64,000 nt of DNA from Catellatospora tritici (GTDB lineage Bacteria; Actinomycetota; Actinomycetes; Mycobacteriales; Micromonosporaceae): NCBI RefSeq assembly GCF_019083965.1, contig NZ_JAHRCY010000031.1:27469-91468 (forward strand). The letters are read 5' to 3'. Below are positions 41,495 through 49,749 of this stretch, in pieces. The notes beneath the pieces were generated by a model that worked only from the letters and a program-made list of their open reading frames with translations, did not search any database and was not told where the DNA came from. Both the position numbers and the translations under genes were made by a program. Within the stretch, counting starts at the first letter, position 1, and each line of letters starts with the position of its first letter.

Positions 41495-42213
41495 TCAGAC
41501 CGACACGCCCAGCCGCCCCAGCAGGTGCCGTCGCAGCGCGCCGAAGGCCGGGTCGTCGGGCGTACGTGGATGGGTCAGCGGCACCTCGACCGATTCGACG
41601 AGTTGGCCGTGTTCGAGGACGACGGTCCGGTCGGCCAGCAGCAGCGCCTCCTCCACGTCGTGGGTGACCAGCAGCGCCGCGAAGCCGTGCTGCTCGTGCA
41701 GCCGGGTGAGCAGCTGCTGCATCCGCAGCCGGGTGAGGGCGTCCAACGCGCCGAACGGCTCGTCGAGCAGCAGCAGTCGCGGTCGGCGGACCAGCGCGCG
41801 GGCGACGGCCACCCGCTGCGCCTGGCCGCCGGACAGTTCGGCGGGCCAGGCCATACCGCGCCCGTGCAGGCCCACCTCGTCCAGGGCGGCCACGGCCCGG
41901 GTCCGGACGTCGGGGCCGGACAGGCCGAGCGAGACGTTGTCGACGACCCGCTTCCAGGGCAGCAGGCGGTGCTCCTGGAAGACCACCGCGAGGTGGGTCG
42001 GCCGGTGCACGGTGCCCGCGGCGTCGGGGTCCAGTCCGGCAGTACGCGCAGCAGGGTGCTCTTGCCGGAGCCGCTGCTGCCGAGCAGCGCCACCACCTCG
42101 CCCGGCCGGATCGTGAGGTCGACGCCGTCGAGCACGACGGTGTCACCGAAGGCCCGCCGCACACCGTCGGCGGTCAGCACCGGGGTCAGGTCGCCTTCAG
42201 GCCGCGACGCCAT
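41495..42213 (-). pseudogene. ssuB: Aliphatic sulfonate ABC ATPase SsuB, frameshifted
   Basis: The N-terminal part (from ATG 42213, behind AGGAGG) reads MASRPEGDL, AFGDTVVLDGVDLTIRPGEV and Walker A LLGSSGSGKSTLLRVL, then goes out of frame. The rest continues in another frame (from about 42038: AGLDPDAAGTVHRPTHLAVVFQEHRLLPW, LSGGQAQRVAVARALV, LLLLDEPFGALDALTRLRMQ, VTHDVEEALLLADR) to 41495. Restoring one missing base at about 42040 joins them exactly. With the lesion, ATP binding and signature parts are not in one polypeptide. A GTG at 42010 could start the second piece. Confidence 0.8.
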
Positions 42214-43028
42214 GTCAGGGCCCTCCTTTCGGCAAGGCGCAGCAACAGGTCCGACAGCAGTCCCAGCAGCGCGTAGATGACCAGGCCGAGCACCACGATC
42301 TCGGTCTGCATGAAGTCGCGGGCCTCCATCATCAGGAAGCCGATGCCCGACTGGGCGTTGACCTGTTCGCCCACCACCAGGCTCAGCCACGCTGAGCCGA
42401 TGGCCAGCCGCAGGCCCAGGAACAGCGAGGGCAGCGCGCCGGGAAGCACCACGTGGCGCAGCCGGGCGAGCTGTCCCAGTCCGCAGGTGCGGGCGGCTTC
42501 CACGAGGCGTTCGTCGATGTCGCGGATGCCCGCGTAGGTGTTGAAGTAGATCGGGAAGAAGCTGCCCAGCGCGACCAGGGTGATCTTCAGTTCCTCGCCG
42601 ATGCCGATCCAGATGATGAGCAGGGGCACCAGGGCCAGGTGCGGCAGCATGCGGGCCATCTGCACGGGTGGGTCGATCACGTCTTCGCCGAGGCGGAGCA
42701 GACCGGCGACGGTGCCCAGGGCCACGGCGAGCACCGCGCCGATCGACAGGCCGATGGCGGCTCGGTGCAGGGAGTCGAGCAGGTGGGTGGCGAGGGTCCC
42801 GTCGGCGGCCAGGGTGTATCCGGCGCGCAGCACGTCGCTGGGCGCGGGGAGTTTCTCCGGCGGCAGCAGGCCGGTGCGGGCGGTGGTCTCCCATACCGCC
42901 AGCAGGACCAGTGGGGCGACCGCGCGCTGCCAGCGGCGGGGGCCGCCGCGAGCGGGCGCGGCGGGCGGGGCGGCGTCGTCGAGGGCCGGGACGGCGGCGG
43001 GGGCCGCCGTCCCGGGTATGGCAGTCAC
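42186..43028 (-). CDS. ssuC: Aliphatic sulfonate ABC permease SsuC
   Basis: 280-residue permease with about six transmembrane helices and the ATPase-contact loop EAARTCGLGQLARLRHVVLPGALPSLFLGLRLAIGSAW. The N-terminus (1-35) is Ala/Pro-rich. It overlaps the frameshifted ssuB (28 bases) and the ssuA stop. It would work with SsuA and an intact SsuB. Confidence 0.92.
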   Translation of the reverse strand: MTAIPGTAAPAAVPALDDAAPPAAPARGGPRRWQRAVAPLVLLAVWETTARTGLLPPEKLPAPSDVLRAGYTLAADGTLATHLLDSLHRAAIGLSIGAVLAVALGTVAGLLRLGEDVIDPPVQMARMLPHLALVPLLIIWIGIGEELKITLVALGSFFPIYFNTYAGIRDIDERLVEAARTCGLGQLARLRHVVLPGALPSLFLGLRLAIGSAWLSLVVGEQVNAQSGIGFLMMEARDFMQTEIVVLGLVIYALLGLLSDLLLRLAERRALTWRRGLKAT

Positions 43029-43993
43029 TTGAGCACCTCGGCGAAGCGCCCATCGACGCGCGACTTGATGTCGATCTTCTCGGGGATGAGCTTCAGTTCG
43101 GCGAACCCGTCCGCGATGGCCTGCAGTTCGTCGCCGATCTCCGGGGTCACGGCGGCCAGCGGCTGGGCGCTGCGGGACAGGGCCCGGGTGGTGACGTCCA
43201 GTTCGATCTTCAGTTCCGGCGCGAGCACCGCCGCGCGCTCGGCGGGGTGCGCGATGCCCCAGTCGGTGACGGTCCGGTACTGCTGCAGGAACTCCCGGAT
43301 CTTGTCGGTCTTCTGCTCCAGCGCGCCGGGGTCGACGAGCAGGTACTCGCGATTGGAGGCGAGACCGGTGGCGTCCTCCAGGACCGCGACGCCCGGCTGT
43401 TCGGCCAGCGCGAAGTACGGGTCCCAGATGATCCAGGCGTCGACCTGGTCGCTGTCGAACGCGGGCCGGGCCTCGGCGGGCTTGAGGTACTTGACCTCGA
43501 TGTCGTCCAGGGTCAGTTTGTGCTTCTCCAGCAGCTTGACCAGCAGCCAGTTGACGTTGGAGCCCTTGTTCAGGGCGACGGACTTGCCCTTGAGGTCGGC
43601 GAACGAGGTGAAGCCCTTGGCCTGCTTCACCAGGACCGCCTCGCCCTTGGGCACCGGCGCCGAGGTTCCGATGATCTTGAAGTCGACCTTTCCGGCCGCG
43701 GCGAAGATCGGCGGGGCCTCGCCGGTCTGACCGAGGTCGATCGACTTGGCCTTCAGGCCCTCAGTCAGCGCGGGGCCGCTCTCGAACAGCGACCAGGTCG
43801 CCTTCGGGTCGGCGGCGTTGCGCGCCTTCACCAGGCTGAGGCCGCCGAAGCGCTGGTAGCCGATGCGCAGCGGCTGCCCGCCCGCGGCGGCGGGCTCGTC
43901 GTCACCGCAGGCGGAGAGCATGGTCGCGGACAGGGGCGCCGCAGCGAGCGCAGCCAGCAGGGTACGGCGGGACAGTCGGGGCAGGACGGTCAT
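43025..43993 (-). CDS. ssuA: Aliphatic sulfonate binding lipoprotein SsuA
   Basis: 322-residue receptor. A twin-arginine-like SRRTLLAALAAAPLSATMLSAC provides a lipoprotein signal (Cys about 29). Mature part: LRIGYQRFGGLSLVKAR, SGPALTEGLKAKSIDLGQTGEAPPIFA, NKGSNVNWLLVKLLEKHKLTLDDIEVKYLKPAEARPAF and WIIWDPYFALAEQ. ATG 43993 has AGGAG 8 bases upstream. It is first of ssuA-ssuC-ssuB-sfnB-like-ssuD. Confidence 0.94.
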   Translation of the reverse strand: MTVLPRLSRRTLLAALAAAPLSATMLSACGDDEPAAAGGQPLRIGYQRFGGLSLVKARNAADPKATWSLFESGPALTEGLKAKSIDLGQTGEAPPIFAAAGKVDFKIIGTSAPVPKGEAVLVKQAKGFTSFADLKGKSVALNKGSNVNWLLVKLLEKHKLTLDDIEVKYLKPAEARPAFDSDQVDAWIIWDPYFALAEQPGVAVLEDATGLASNREYLLVDPGALEQKTDKIREFLQQYRTVTDWGIAHPAERAAVLAPELKIELDVTTRALSRSAQPLAAVTPEIGDELQAIADGFAELKLIPEKIDIKSRVDGRFAEVLK

Positions 43994-44067
43994 GAATGGA
44001 TCTCCTGAGGGATGGCAGCGGTGGTCGCGTCGCCGGTGACCGCGATACCATAGCAACCCGATAGGAA

Positions 44068-45582
44068 TTATGGGAATGGCGTCTCGGGCGAACTCGCCGC
44101 CGGCGGGTAGCTCGCGTCGTCCAGGCCGCTCAGGGTGGGGTCGTGGGACACCTCGCCGACCTCGTACATCGAGGTCATCCAGTGGTAGAAGTTGTCGCCG
44201 CGCTCGACCAGCAGTAGGTACAGCCGCCGCAGCAGCGCGGCGCGCACCGGCGCCAGTTCCGGCAGCGGGTACAGATTCAGCAGCTCGTCCGGGTCGGTGC
44301 GCAGGTCGTAGAGTTCATTGACCGAGTCCGGATTGATCACCAGCTTGTACCGGTCGGTGCGCAGCATGCGCTGCGGGTACGGGAAGTGGTGGCCGTGGAA
44401 CTCGCACACGATGTCGGGCTGCCAGTCGACGGTGTCACCGGCGGTCAGCGGCAGCAGGCTGCGCGAGTCGACCGCAGGCGCCGGGTCGATCCCGGCCAGG
44501 TCCAGGATGGTCGCGGTGCAGTCGAGCAGGCTGACGAACTCCGAGCGCACCTGCCCCGCCGGATGGCCGGGCACCCGCAGCAGACCGGGCGTGCGGTAGA
44601 TGTCCTCGTACATCGCCGGGCCCTTGTCGTGCAGCCGGTGCGCGCCGGTGAACTCGCCGTGGTCGCAGGTGAAGAAGACGGCGGTGTGGTCGTGCAGCCC
44701 AAGCCGGGCCATCGCGGCGGTGATCCGGCCGATCTCGGCGTCGATCATCGCCACGTACCCGTGGTAGACGGCGATCAGCTTGCGGGTCGTCTCGATCGGC
44801 ATGCTGTCGAACGTCCAGTGCGCGCTGTAGTTGCGCTGCACCGGCGGCTTGCCCGCGAACGTCTCCGCGATCGAGCGCGGCAGCTCGACGTCGGCCGGAT
44901 CGACCAGGTCGAAGTACTCGTCGGGCAGGATGTACGGCAGGTGCGGGCCGAAGAAGTTGACCTGCAGGAAGAACGGGTCGCCGGTGGCGGCGTGCCGCTC
45001 CAGCTGCTCGATCGCGCGAGTCGCCAGGTAGTGCTCGAACGTCGCCTCGACCGGCTGGTGCAGCCGGGCGGCCAGGAGGTTGCCGGGGCCGCCGTTGGGC
45101 AGCGTGCCCCGGACGTGGTCGCTGATCGCGTACGGCGGCAGCCCGCGCTCGGCCAGGTACCCCAGGTAGTCCGGATGGTCCACCGGGTTGTGCCAGCCCG
45201 GCAGGTCCGGCCCGTCGAAGCCGTAGTCGGCCGCGCGCCGGTGGTGGCCCACGTGCCACTTGCCCACCAGGCCCACCTGGTACCCGTGCTCGCGCAGCGC
45301 CTGCGAGAAGGTGAACTGGTCGGTGGGCAGATCCTCCTGGTAGCCCACGTTGCGCTCGTGGTTGGCCAGCAGCTTGTGTCGAAACGGGGCCTGCCCAGTG
45401 AGCAGGCTCGCCCGCGCCGGGGCACAGATCGCCGTCGGGGTGTACCAGCGCTCGAAGCGGGTGCCCGTACGGGCCAGCTCGTCGAGCACCGGAGTGCCCG
45501 CGAGCCGGCTGCCGTACGCGCCCAGCGTGTCCACCCGGTGCTGATCGGTCATCAGGAACAGGATGTTGCGGCGCTGCGTCAC
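44068..45582 (-). CDS. Type I sulfatase (aryl or choline sulfatase family)
   Basis: 504-residue sulfate-ester hydrolase. The formylglycine site is Cys53 in ICAPARASLLTG (C-x-P-x-R), and the metal ligands include LFLMTDQHRVDTLG and FFTCDHGEFTGAHRLHDKG. KWHVGHH matches the K-x-H active-site pattern. The C-terminus (DELLNLYPLPEL) is like choline/phosphonate-type sulfatases. No signal peptide is visible, so it acts inside the cell on imported esters. GTG 45582 overlaps the binding-protein stop. A formylglycine-generating enzyme must be elsewhere. Confidence 0.93.
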   Translation of the reverse strand: MTQRRNILFLMTDQHRVDTLGAYGSRLAGTPVLDELARTGTRFERWYTPTAICAPARASLLTGQAPFRHKLLANHERNVGYQEDLPTDQFTFSQALREHGYQVGLVGKWHVGHHRRAADYGFDGPDLPGWHNPVDHPDYLGYLAERGLPPYAISDHVRGTLPNGGPGNLLAARLHQPVEATFEHYLATRAIEQLERHAATGDPFFLQVNFFGPHLPYILPDEYFDLVDPADVELPRSIAETFAGKPPVQRNYSAHWTFDSMPIETTRKLIAVYHGYVAMIDAEIGRITAAMARLGLHDHTAVFFTCDHGEFTGAHRLHDKGPAMYEDIYRTPGLLRVPGHPAGQVRSEFVSLLDCTATILDLAGIDPAPAVDSRSLLPLTAGDTVDWQPDIVCEFHGHHFPYPQRMLRTDRYKLVINPDSVNELYDLRTDPDELLNLYPLPELAPVRAALLRRLYLLLVERGDNFYHWMTSMYEVGEVSHDPTLSGLDDASYPPAASSPETPFP

Positions 45583-46580
45583 TTGCCCGCCGCCGTGAAC
45601 AGGTCGCCGGTGTAGTACGCCGCCGGGTCCACCGCCCCGGTCAGCTTGCCGGCCCCGACGAAGTACTCGTTCATGCCGGTCAGCCACTTGGCGATGGTCC
45701 CGTCGGCGGTGAAGCGGTCCAGGTCGGCCAGCGGGATCGCCTGCGAGTTCGCCGCGTCCGCCTTGACCTGCTCCACACTGACTTTGAGCAGCTTCGCGGT
45801 GTACTCGGCCGCCTGGTCGGGGTGCTCGACCCGGAACGCGATCGCCTCCCGCAGCACCGCCAGCACCTTCTTGGTCTTGTCCTGCTGCTTGGCCACCACG
45901 TCGTTGCCTGCCACGAACGCGGTCGGGAACGACACCCGATCGGTGAAGTCGCTGTTCCTCGCCAGCTCCACCAGGTCGGGGACCTGCTTCTTGATGGTCG
46001 CCGTCGCCGGGTACCAGAACCCGGCCGCGTCGATCTTCTTCGACGAGAACGCCGACACGATGGTGGCCGCGTCCATCGGCACGATCTTGACATCGGCCTT
46101 GGTCAGCCCGGCCTTCGTCAGCGCCAGGGTGAGGATCATGTCGCCGGAGGTGCCCTCGGGCACGCCCACGGTCTTGCCGCGCAGCCCCTCCAGCGAGGTG
46201 ATGCCCGGCTGGGCGATGACCCGGTCGGCGTTGCCGAGGGTGTTGATCGCGACGACCTTGGCCTTACCGGAGGCGGGCAGCCACATCGCACCCGGTCCGA
46301 TGTAGCCGAACTCCAGGTCACCGGTGCCGATCGCCTGAATCTGCAGCGGACCGTTGGTGAACACCTTCGCGTCCACCGCCAGGCCGTGCGCCTGCCACAG
46401 CCCCTTCTCGTTCGCGATGGCCAGCAGGCTCGCGCCGTTGTAGTCGCCGATGTAGCCGAGTTTGACCGTGGCCGGCGCGGTGCCGTCGGCGGCGGTGTCG
46501 TCGCCGCCACAGGCCGCCGTGGCCAGCGCCAGCGAGACAGCCGCAGCCGCGATACCGAAAGAACGCCTGTTCATGGGCAT
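45579..46580 (-). CDS. ABC substrate-binding lipoprotein, sulfonate/taurine type
   Basis: 333-residue receptor of the SsuA/TauA/NrtA group. Signal peptide with SFGIAAAAVSLALATAAC (lipobox, Cys about 24). The body has VKLGYIGDYNGASLLAIANEKGL, LEFGYIGPGAMWLPASGKAKVVAINTL, TVGVPEGTSGDMILTLAL and GFWYPATATIKKQVPD. It is co-transcribed with the sulfatase (GTGA overlap), so sulfate esters are a possible ligand. Two ATGs (46580 and 46574) are possible. Upstream is a heptamer repeat tract. Confidence 0.93.
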   Translation of the reverse strand: MPMNRRSFGIAAAAVSLALATAACGGDDTAADGTAPATVKLGYIGDYNGASLLAIANEKGLWQAHGLAVDAKVFTNGPLQIQAIGTGDLEFGYIGPGAMWLPASGKAKVVAINTLGNADRVIAQPGITSLEGLRGKTVGVPEGTSGDMILTLALTKAGLTKADVKIVPMDAATIVSAFSSKKIDAAGFWYPATATIKKQVPDLVELARNSDFTDRVSFPTAFVAGNDVVAKQQDKTKKVLAVLREAIAFRVEHPDQAAEYTAKLLKVSVEQVKADAANSQAIPLADLDRFTADGTIAKWLTGMNEYFVGAGKLTGAVDPAAYYTGDLFTAAGK

Positions 46581-46599
46581 GGTGAATCGTCCCTGGGTT

Positions 46600-46662
46600 G
46601 AGTGGTGAGTGGTGAGTGGTGAGTGGTGAGTGGTGAGTGGTGAGTGGTGAGTGGTGAGCGGT
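46600..46662. repeat. Heptamer tandem repeat GAGTGGT, 8 exact copies plus 1 variant
   Basis: Units start at 46600 and run without a break to 46655, followed by GAGCGGT. The tract fills most of the 104 bases between the ABC ATPase stop (46685) and the binding-protein start (46580). Read on the gene strand it is ACCACTC repeats ahead of the ribosome site. It is not in a coding frame of either gene. Confidence 0.9.
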
Positions 46663-46684
46663 GCAGCGAGCCGCGACGGTGCGG

Positions 46685-47446
46685 CTACTGGTGGTGTACG
46701 GCCTGCCAGACGCGGTTGCGCAGGGCGGCGAACTCGGGACTGAGCCTGATCTGCTCGGTCCGGGGGTAGGGCAGGTCGACCGCGACGGTCTCCACGATCC
46801 GGCCGGGTCGCGCCGCCATCACGACGACCCGGTTGGCCAGGAACACCGCCTCGTCGACGTCGTGGGTGACGAACACGACCGTGCGCCGGTCGCTGGTCCA
46901 CGTGTCCAGCAGCTGCTCCTGCAACCGGACCCGGGTCAGCGAGTCCAGCGCCCCGAACGGCTCGTCCATCAGCAGGATCGACGGGTCCGCCGCGTACGCC
47001 CGCGCGATGGCGCAGCGCTGCTTCATCCCGCCGGACAGCGTCTTGGGCAGCGCGTCGGCGAACCGCTCCAGCCCGACCAGGCGGATGAAGCGCTCGGCCC
47101 GTTCGCGGCGCTCGGCCCGGCCCACCCCGGCGGTGCGCAGCCCGAACTCGACGTTGCGGCGCACGGTCAGCCAGGGGAACAGGGCGTACTGCTGGAAGAT
47201 GACGCCGCGCTCGGGGCCCGGTCCGGTCACCGGGTCGCCGTCGACCAGGGCGCTGCCGCCAGTCGGCTGGTCGAGCCCGGCCAGGACGTTGAGCAGGGTG
47301 CTCTTGCCGCAGCCGGACGGCCCGACCACGGTGACGAACTCGCCGTCGGCGATGTCCAGGCTCACCCCGGCCAGGGCGGCGAAGTCCTCGCGGCCGACGC
47401 GGTAGGTGCGGCTGACGTCGCGTACCGAGATCTTGGCGGCGGTCAT
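46685..47446 (-). CDS. ABC ATPase, sulfonate/taurine-type importer
   Basis: 253 residues: Walker A GPSGCGKST, FQQYALFPWLTVRRNVEFGL, signature LSGGMKQRCAIARAY, Walker B ILLMDEPFGALD and VVFVTHDVDEAVFLA. This is the TauB/SsuB/NrtD group. It starts inside the permease 3' end (4-base overlap). Unlike the nearby ssuB it is intact, so it could in principle also serve SsuC. Confidence 0.94.
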   Translation of the reverse strand: MTAAKISVRDVSRTYRVGREDFAALAGVSLDIADGEFVTVVGPSGCGKSTLLNVLAGLDQPTGGSALVDGDPVTGPGPERGVIFQQYALFPWLTVRRNVEFGLRTAGVGRAERRERAERFIRLVGLERFADALPKTLSGGMKQRCAIARAYAADPSILLMDEPFGALDSLTRVRLQEQLLDTWTSDRRTVVFVTHDVDEAVFLANRVVVMAARPGRIVETVAVDLPYPRTEQIRLSPEFAALRNRVWQAVHHQ

Positions 47447-48249
47447 CGCGTCTCCTGCCAGTGGGTGACGCGCGCCCCGGCGAGCTGGAGCAGGCGGTCC
47501 ATGGCCAGGCCGAGCACGCCGATCGTGACGATGCCGACGAAGATGGTGGGCAGGTCGTAGTAGAGCTGCGCGGTCTGCATCCGGTGGCCCAGGCCCTCCT
47601 GCGCGGCCAGCAACTCGGCCGCGACCAGGGTGCCCCAGGCCGAACCCAGCCCGACCCGCATGCCCACCAGGATGTACGGCGACGACGCGGGCACCACCAC
47701 CCGCGCGAAGATCGTGCCGTCCCGCGCGCCGAGCACCCGGGCCGCGGCGATCAGGGTCCGGTCCACGCCGACCACGCCCTGATAGGTGGAGATGACGCAG
47801 GACAGGAACGCGGCCAGGAAGATGACGAACACCTTCGGGGTCTCGTCGATGCCCAGCAGCACCAGCACCAGCGGCAGCAGCGCCAGCGGCGGGATGGTGC
47901 GGAAGAACTGGATCCACGGCTCGAACAGGCCCCGGGCCACCGTGTACCACCCCATCAGGAACCCGACCACGACGGCGACAGCCGACCCGAGCAGGAACCC
48001 GGCCAGCACCCGGCCGAGGCTGGCCGCGGCGTCGTCGACCAGCGTGCCGTCGCACAGCATGGCCCAGGCCTGGGCGAGCACGGCACCGGGCGTGGGCAGT
48101 TGCAGGCCCGCACGGGCCAGTGCCCACCAGCCCGCCACACCGACGGCCACGGAGACCGCATTGAGCAGCAGCAGGGGTGGGCGCCGAGGTCGGCCGCCCC
48201 GGCGGGGCGCGGCGGGCGCGAGCGTCTGGGCGCTGGTCACGACGGCCAT
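47443..48249 (-). CDS. ABC permease, sulfonate/taurine-type importer
   Basis: 268 residues, about six transmembrane helices, with the ATPase-contact loop IAAARVLGARDGTIFARVVVPASSPYILVGMRVGLGSAW. The N-terminus is basic and Pro-rich. ATG 48249 overlaps the ROK gene's 3' end by 13 bases. It forms the second importer together with the preceding ATPase and binding protein. Confidence 0.92.
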   Translation of the reverse strand: MAVVTSAQTLAPAAPRRGGRPRRPPLLLLNAVSVAVGVAGWWALARAGLQLPTPGAVLAQAWAMLCDGTLVDDAAASLGRVLAGFLLGSAVAVVVGFLMGWYTVARGLFEPWIQFFRTIPPLALLPLVLVLLGIDETPKVFVIFLAAFLSCVISTYQGVVGVDRTLIAAARVLGARDGTIFARVVVPASSPYILVGMRVGLGSAWGTLVAAELLAAQEGLGHRMQTAQLYYDLPTIFVGIVTIGVLGLAMDRLLQLAGARVTHWQETR

Positions 48250-49460
48250 CTGGCGCCGTCGTTCGAGGTCGGGTGCACGTGCGGGCTCCGGGATCGGTGG
48301 GGGGCGGCGTGCGCCGGGTAGTCGGCCAGCATCGGGGACTCGTGGAACAGGGCGGTGATCGCGCCGAGGGCGCCGCCGGAGTCGGCCAGCGCCGAGGCGC
48401 GGACCACCGGGGCGGCGTCGGGCAGCCAGGACAGCTCGTACGTGATCGTCGAGCGCACCTGCTGCAGCAGCGTCGGGGCGATGGTGACGATCTCGCCGCC
48501 GAGCACGATCGCGCTGGGGTTGAGGGTCATCGCGGCCGCGCCGAGCACCCGGCCGACGGCCGTACCGGCGTCGCGCAGCACCCGGTCGACGGTCGGCTGC
48601 GCAATGGCGACGGCGGCACGCAGGTCGTCGAGGTCGTCCAGCGGCACGCCCAGTTCCCGGCAGCGGGCCAGGATCGCGGGCACCGAGGCGACGGTCTCGA
48701 CGCAGCCGCGCTTGCCGCAGCGGCACAGCACCCCGGCCTCGCCCGCCACGGTGACGTGGCCGAACTCGCCCGCGTGGCCGCCCGCGCCGCGCACCAGCCG
48801 CCCGTCGACCACCAGTCCCCCGCCGACGCCGTCGGACAGCCGCAGGTAGATGAGGTTCTGCGCGGTGTCGGCGGCGGTACGCGCCGCCTCGGCCAGCCCG
48901 GCGTAGCGGACGTGGTTGTCGACGGTCACCGGGGCGTGGAAGCGGGCCACGAAGGTGTCGGCCACGCCGTCGGCGCTGAGCCGGTTGCCCCAACCCGGCA
49001 CGCCCACGGCGATGGCCTGCAGCGCGCCGTAGTGCACCCCGGTCTCCGTGCTGAGCCGGTCGACCAGCCCGAACGCCGCGTCGCAGCGTGCGGACCACGG
49101 CGCCTCCGGCAGATAGTGGGCGGTGCCCGCCGCGATCACCTCGTGCGCGGCGTCGGCGACGGCGACGTGCACCCGGCGGTGTCCGAAGTCGACGCCCATG
49201 AACTGGCCGGATCCGGGGTCCAGGGCGAGCAGTTCGGCCGGGCGGCCGCTGCCGGTGCGGCCCGCCGCGTCGGTGTCGACCACCGTGATGGCACCGCGTT
49301 CGAGCAGTTCGCTGGTGATGTCGGAGACGGTGGTACGGGACAGGCCGACCCGCTCGGCGATCTCGCCACGGCTGAGCGCACCCGCCTGCTGCAGCACGCG
49401 CAGCACCCGCTCCTCATGGGAGCGGCGTACGAGCGTGTGCGCGGCGCCGGCGGGTGGCAT
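48237..49460 (-). CDS. ROK-family transcriptional repressor
   Basis: 407 residues. An N-terminal winged helix (about 15-75: EERVLRVLQQAGALSRGEIAERVGLSRTTVSDITSELL) is followed by a sugar-kinase-fold ROK domain (GVDFGHRRVHVAV, VGVPGWGNRLS, LSDGVGGGLVVDGRLVRGAGGHAGEFGHVTV) with the zinc motif CRCGKRGCVE. ROK repressors usually sense sugars; here it heads a sulfur-scavenging operon, which is unusual. ATG 49460 is chosen; open frame continues to 49541 but lacks ribosome-site support. Confidence 0.9.
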   Translation of the reverse strand: MPPAGAAHTLVRRSHEERVLRVLQQAGALSRGEIAERVGLSRTTVSDITSELLERGAITVVDTDAAGRTGSGRPAELLALDPGSGQFMGVDFGHRRVHVAVADAAHEVIAAGTAHYLPEAPWSARCDAAFGLVDRLSTETGVHYGALQAIAVGVPGWGNRLSADGVADTFVARFHAPVTVDNHVRYAGLAEAARTAADTAQNLIYLRLSDGVGGGLVVDGRLVRGAGGHAGEFGHVTVAGEAGVLCRCGKRGCVETVASVPAILARCRELGVPLDDLDDLRAAVAIAQPTVDRVLRDAGTAVGRVLGAAAMTLNPSAIVLGGEIVTIAPTLLQQVRSTITYELSWLPDAAPVVRASALADSGGALGAITALFHESPMLADYPAHAAPHRSRSPHVHPTSNDGARWPS

Positions 49461-49749
49461 GAGGCGAAGGTATGACCGCCGAATTTTTCCGACAACGCTC
49501 CGACAGAATTCCGCCTTTATTTCATCGGACCCTTCCAACAATGTTCACAACGTGGCAAGAACGTCCGGGACCGACCCGGCCAGGTCGCAGCAGCCGGACG
49601 GCGATCGGGTTCCCGGCGCAGGTGGGGTCACCTCGAGCGACCACGCGGCAACTTCATTCCGACAGACTCTCGCGGGCAGAATGCCGCAAACCTACTGTCG
49701 GCGCCACCAGCGCCGCGCTCGGCGGCGCGCTGACTTCAGGAGGCATGCG
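49461..49749. promoter_or_regulatory. Divergent region between ROK and GH43 genes with TCCGACA repeats
   Basis: Three copies of TCCGACA lie at 49488-49494, 49499-49505 and 49658-49664; the first two are 11 bases apart (one helical turn). The region is AT-richer near 49480-49560. These are candidate ROK operator half sites or an activator site. GGAGG (49739-49743) serves GTG 49750. Confidence 0.5.
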
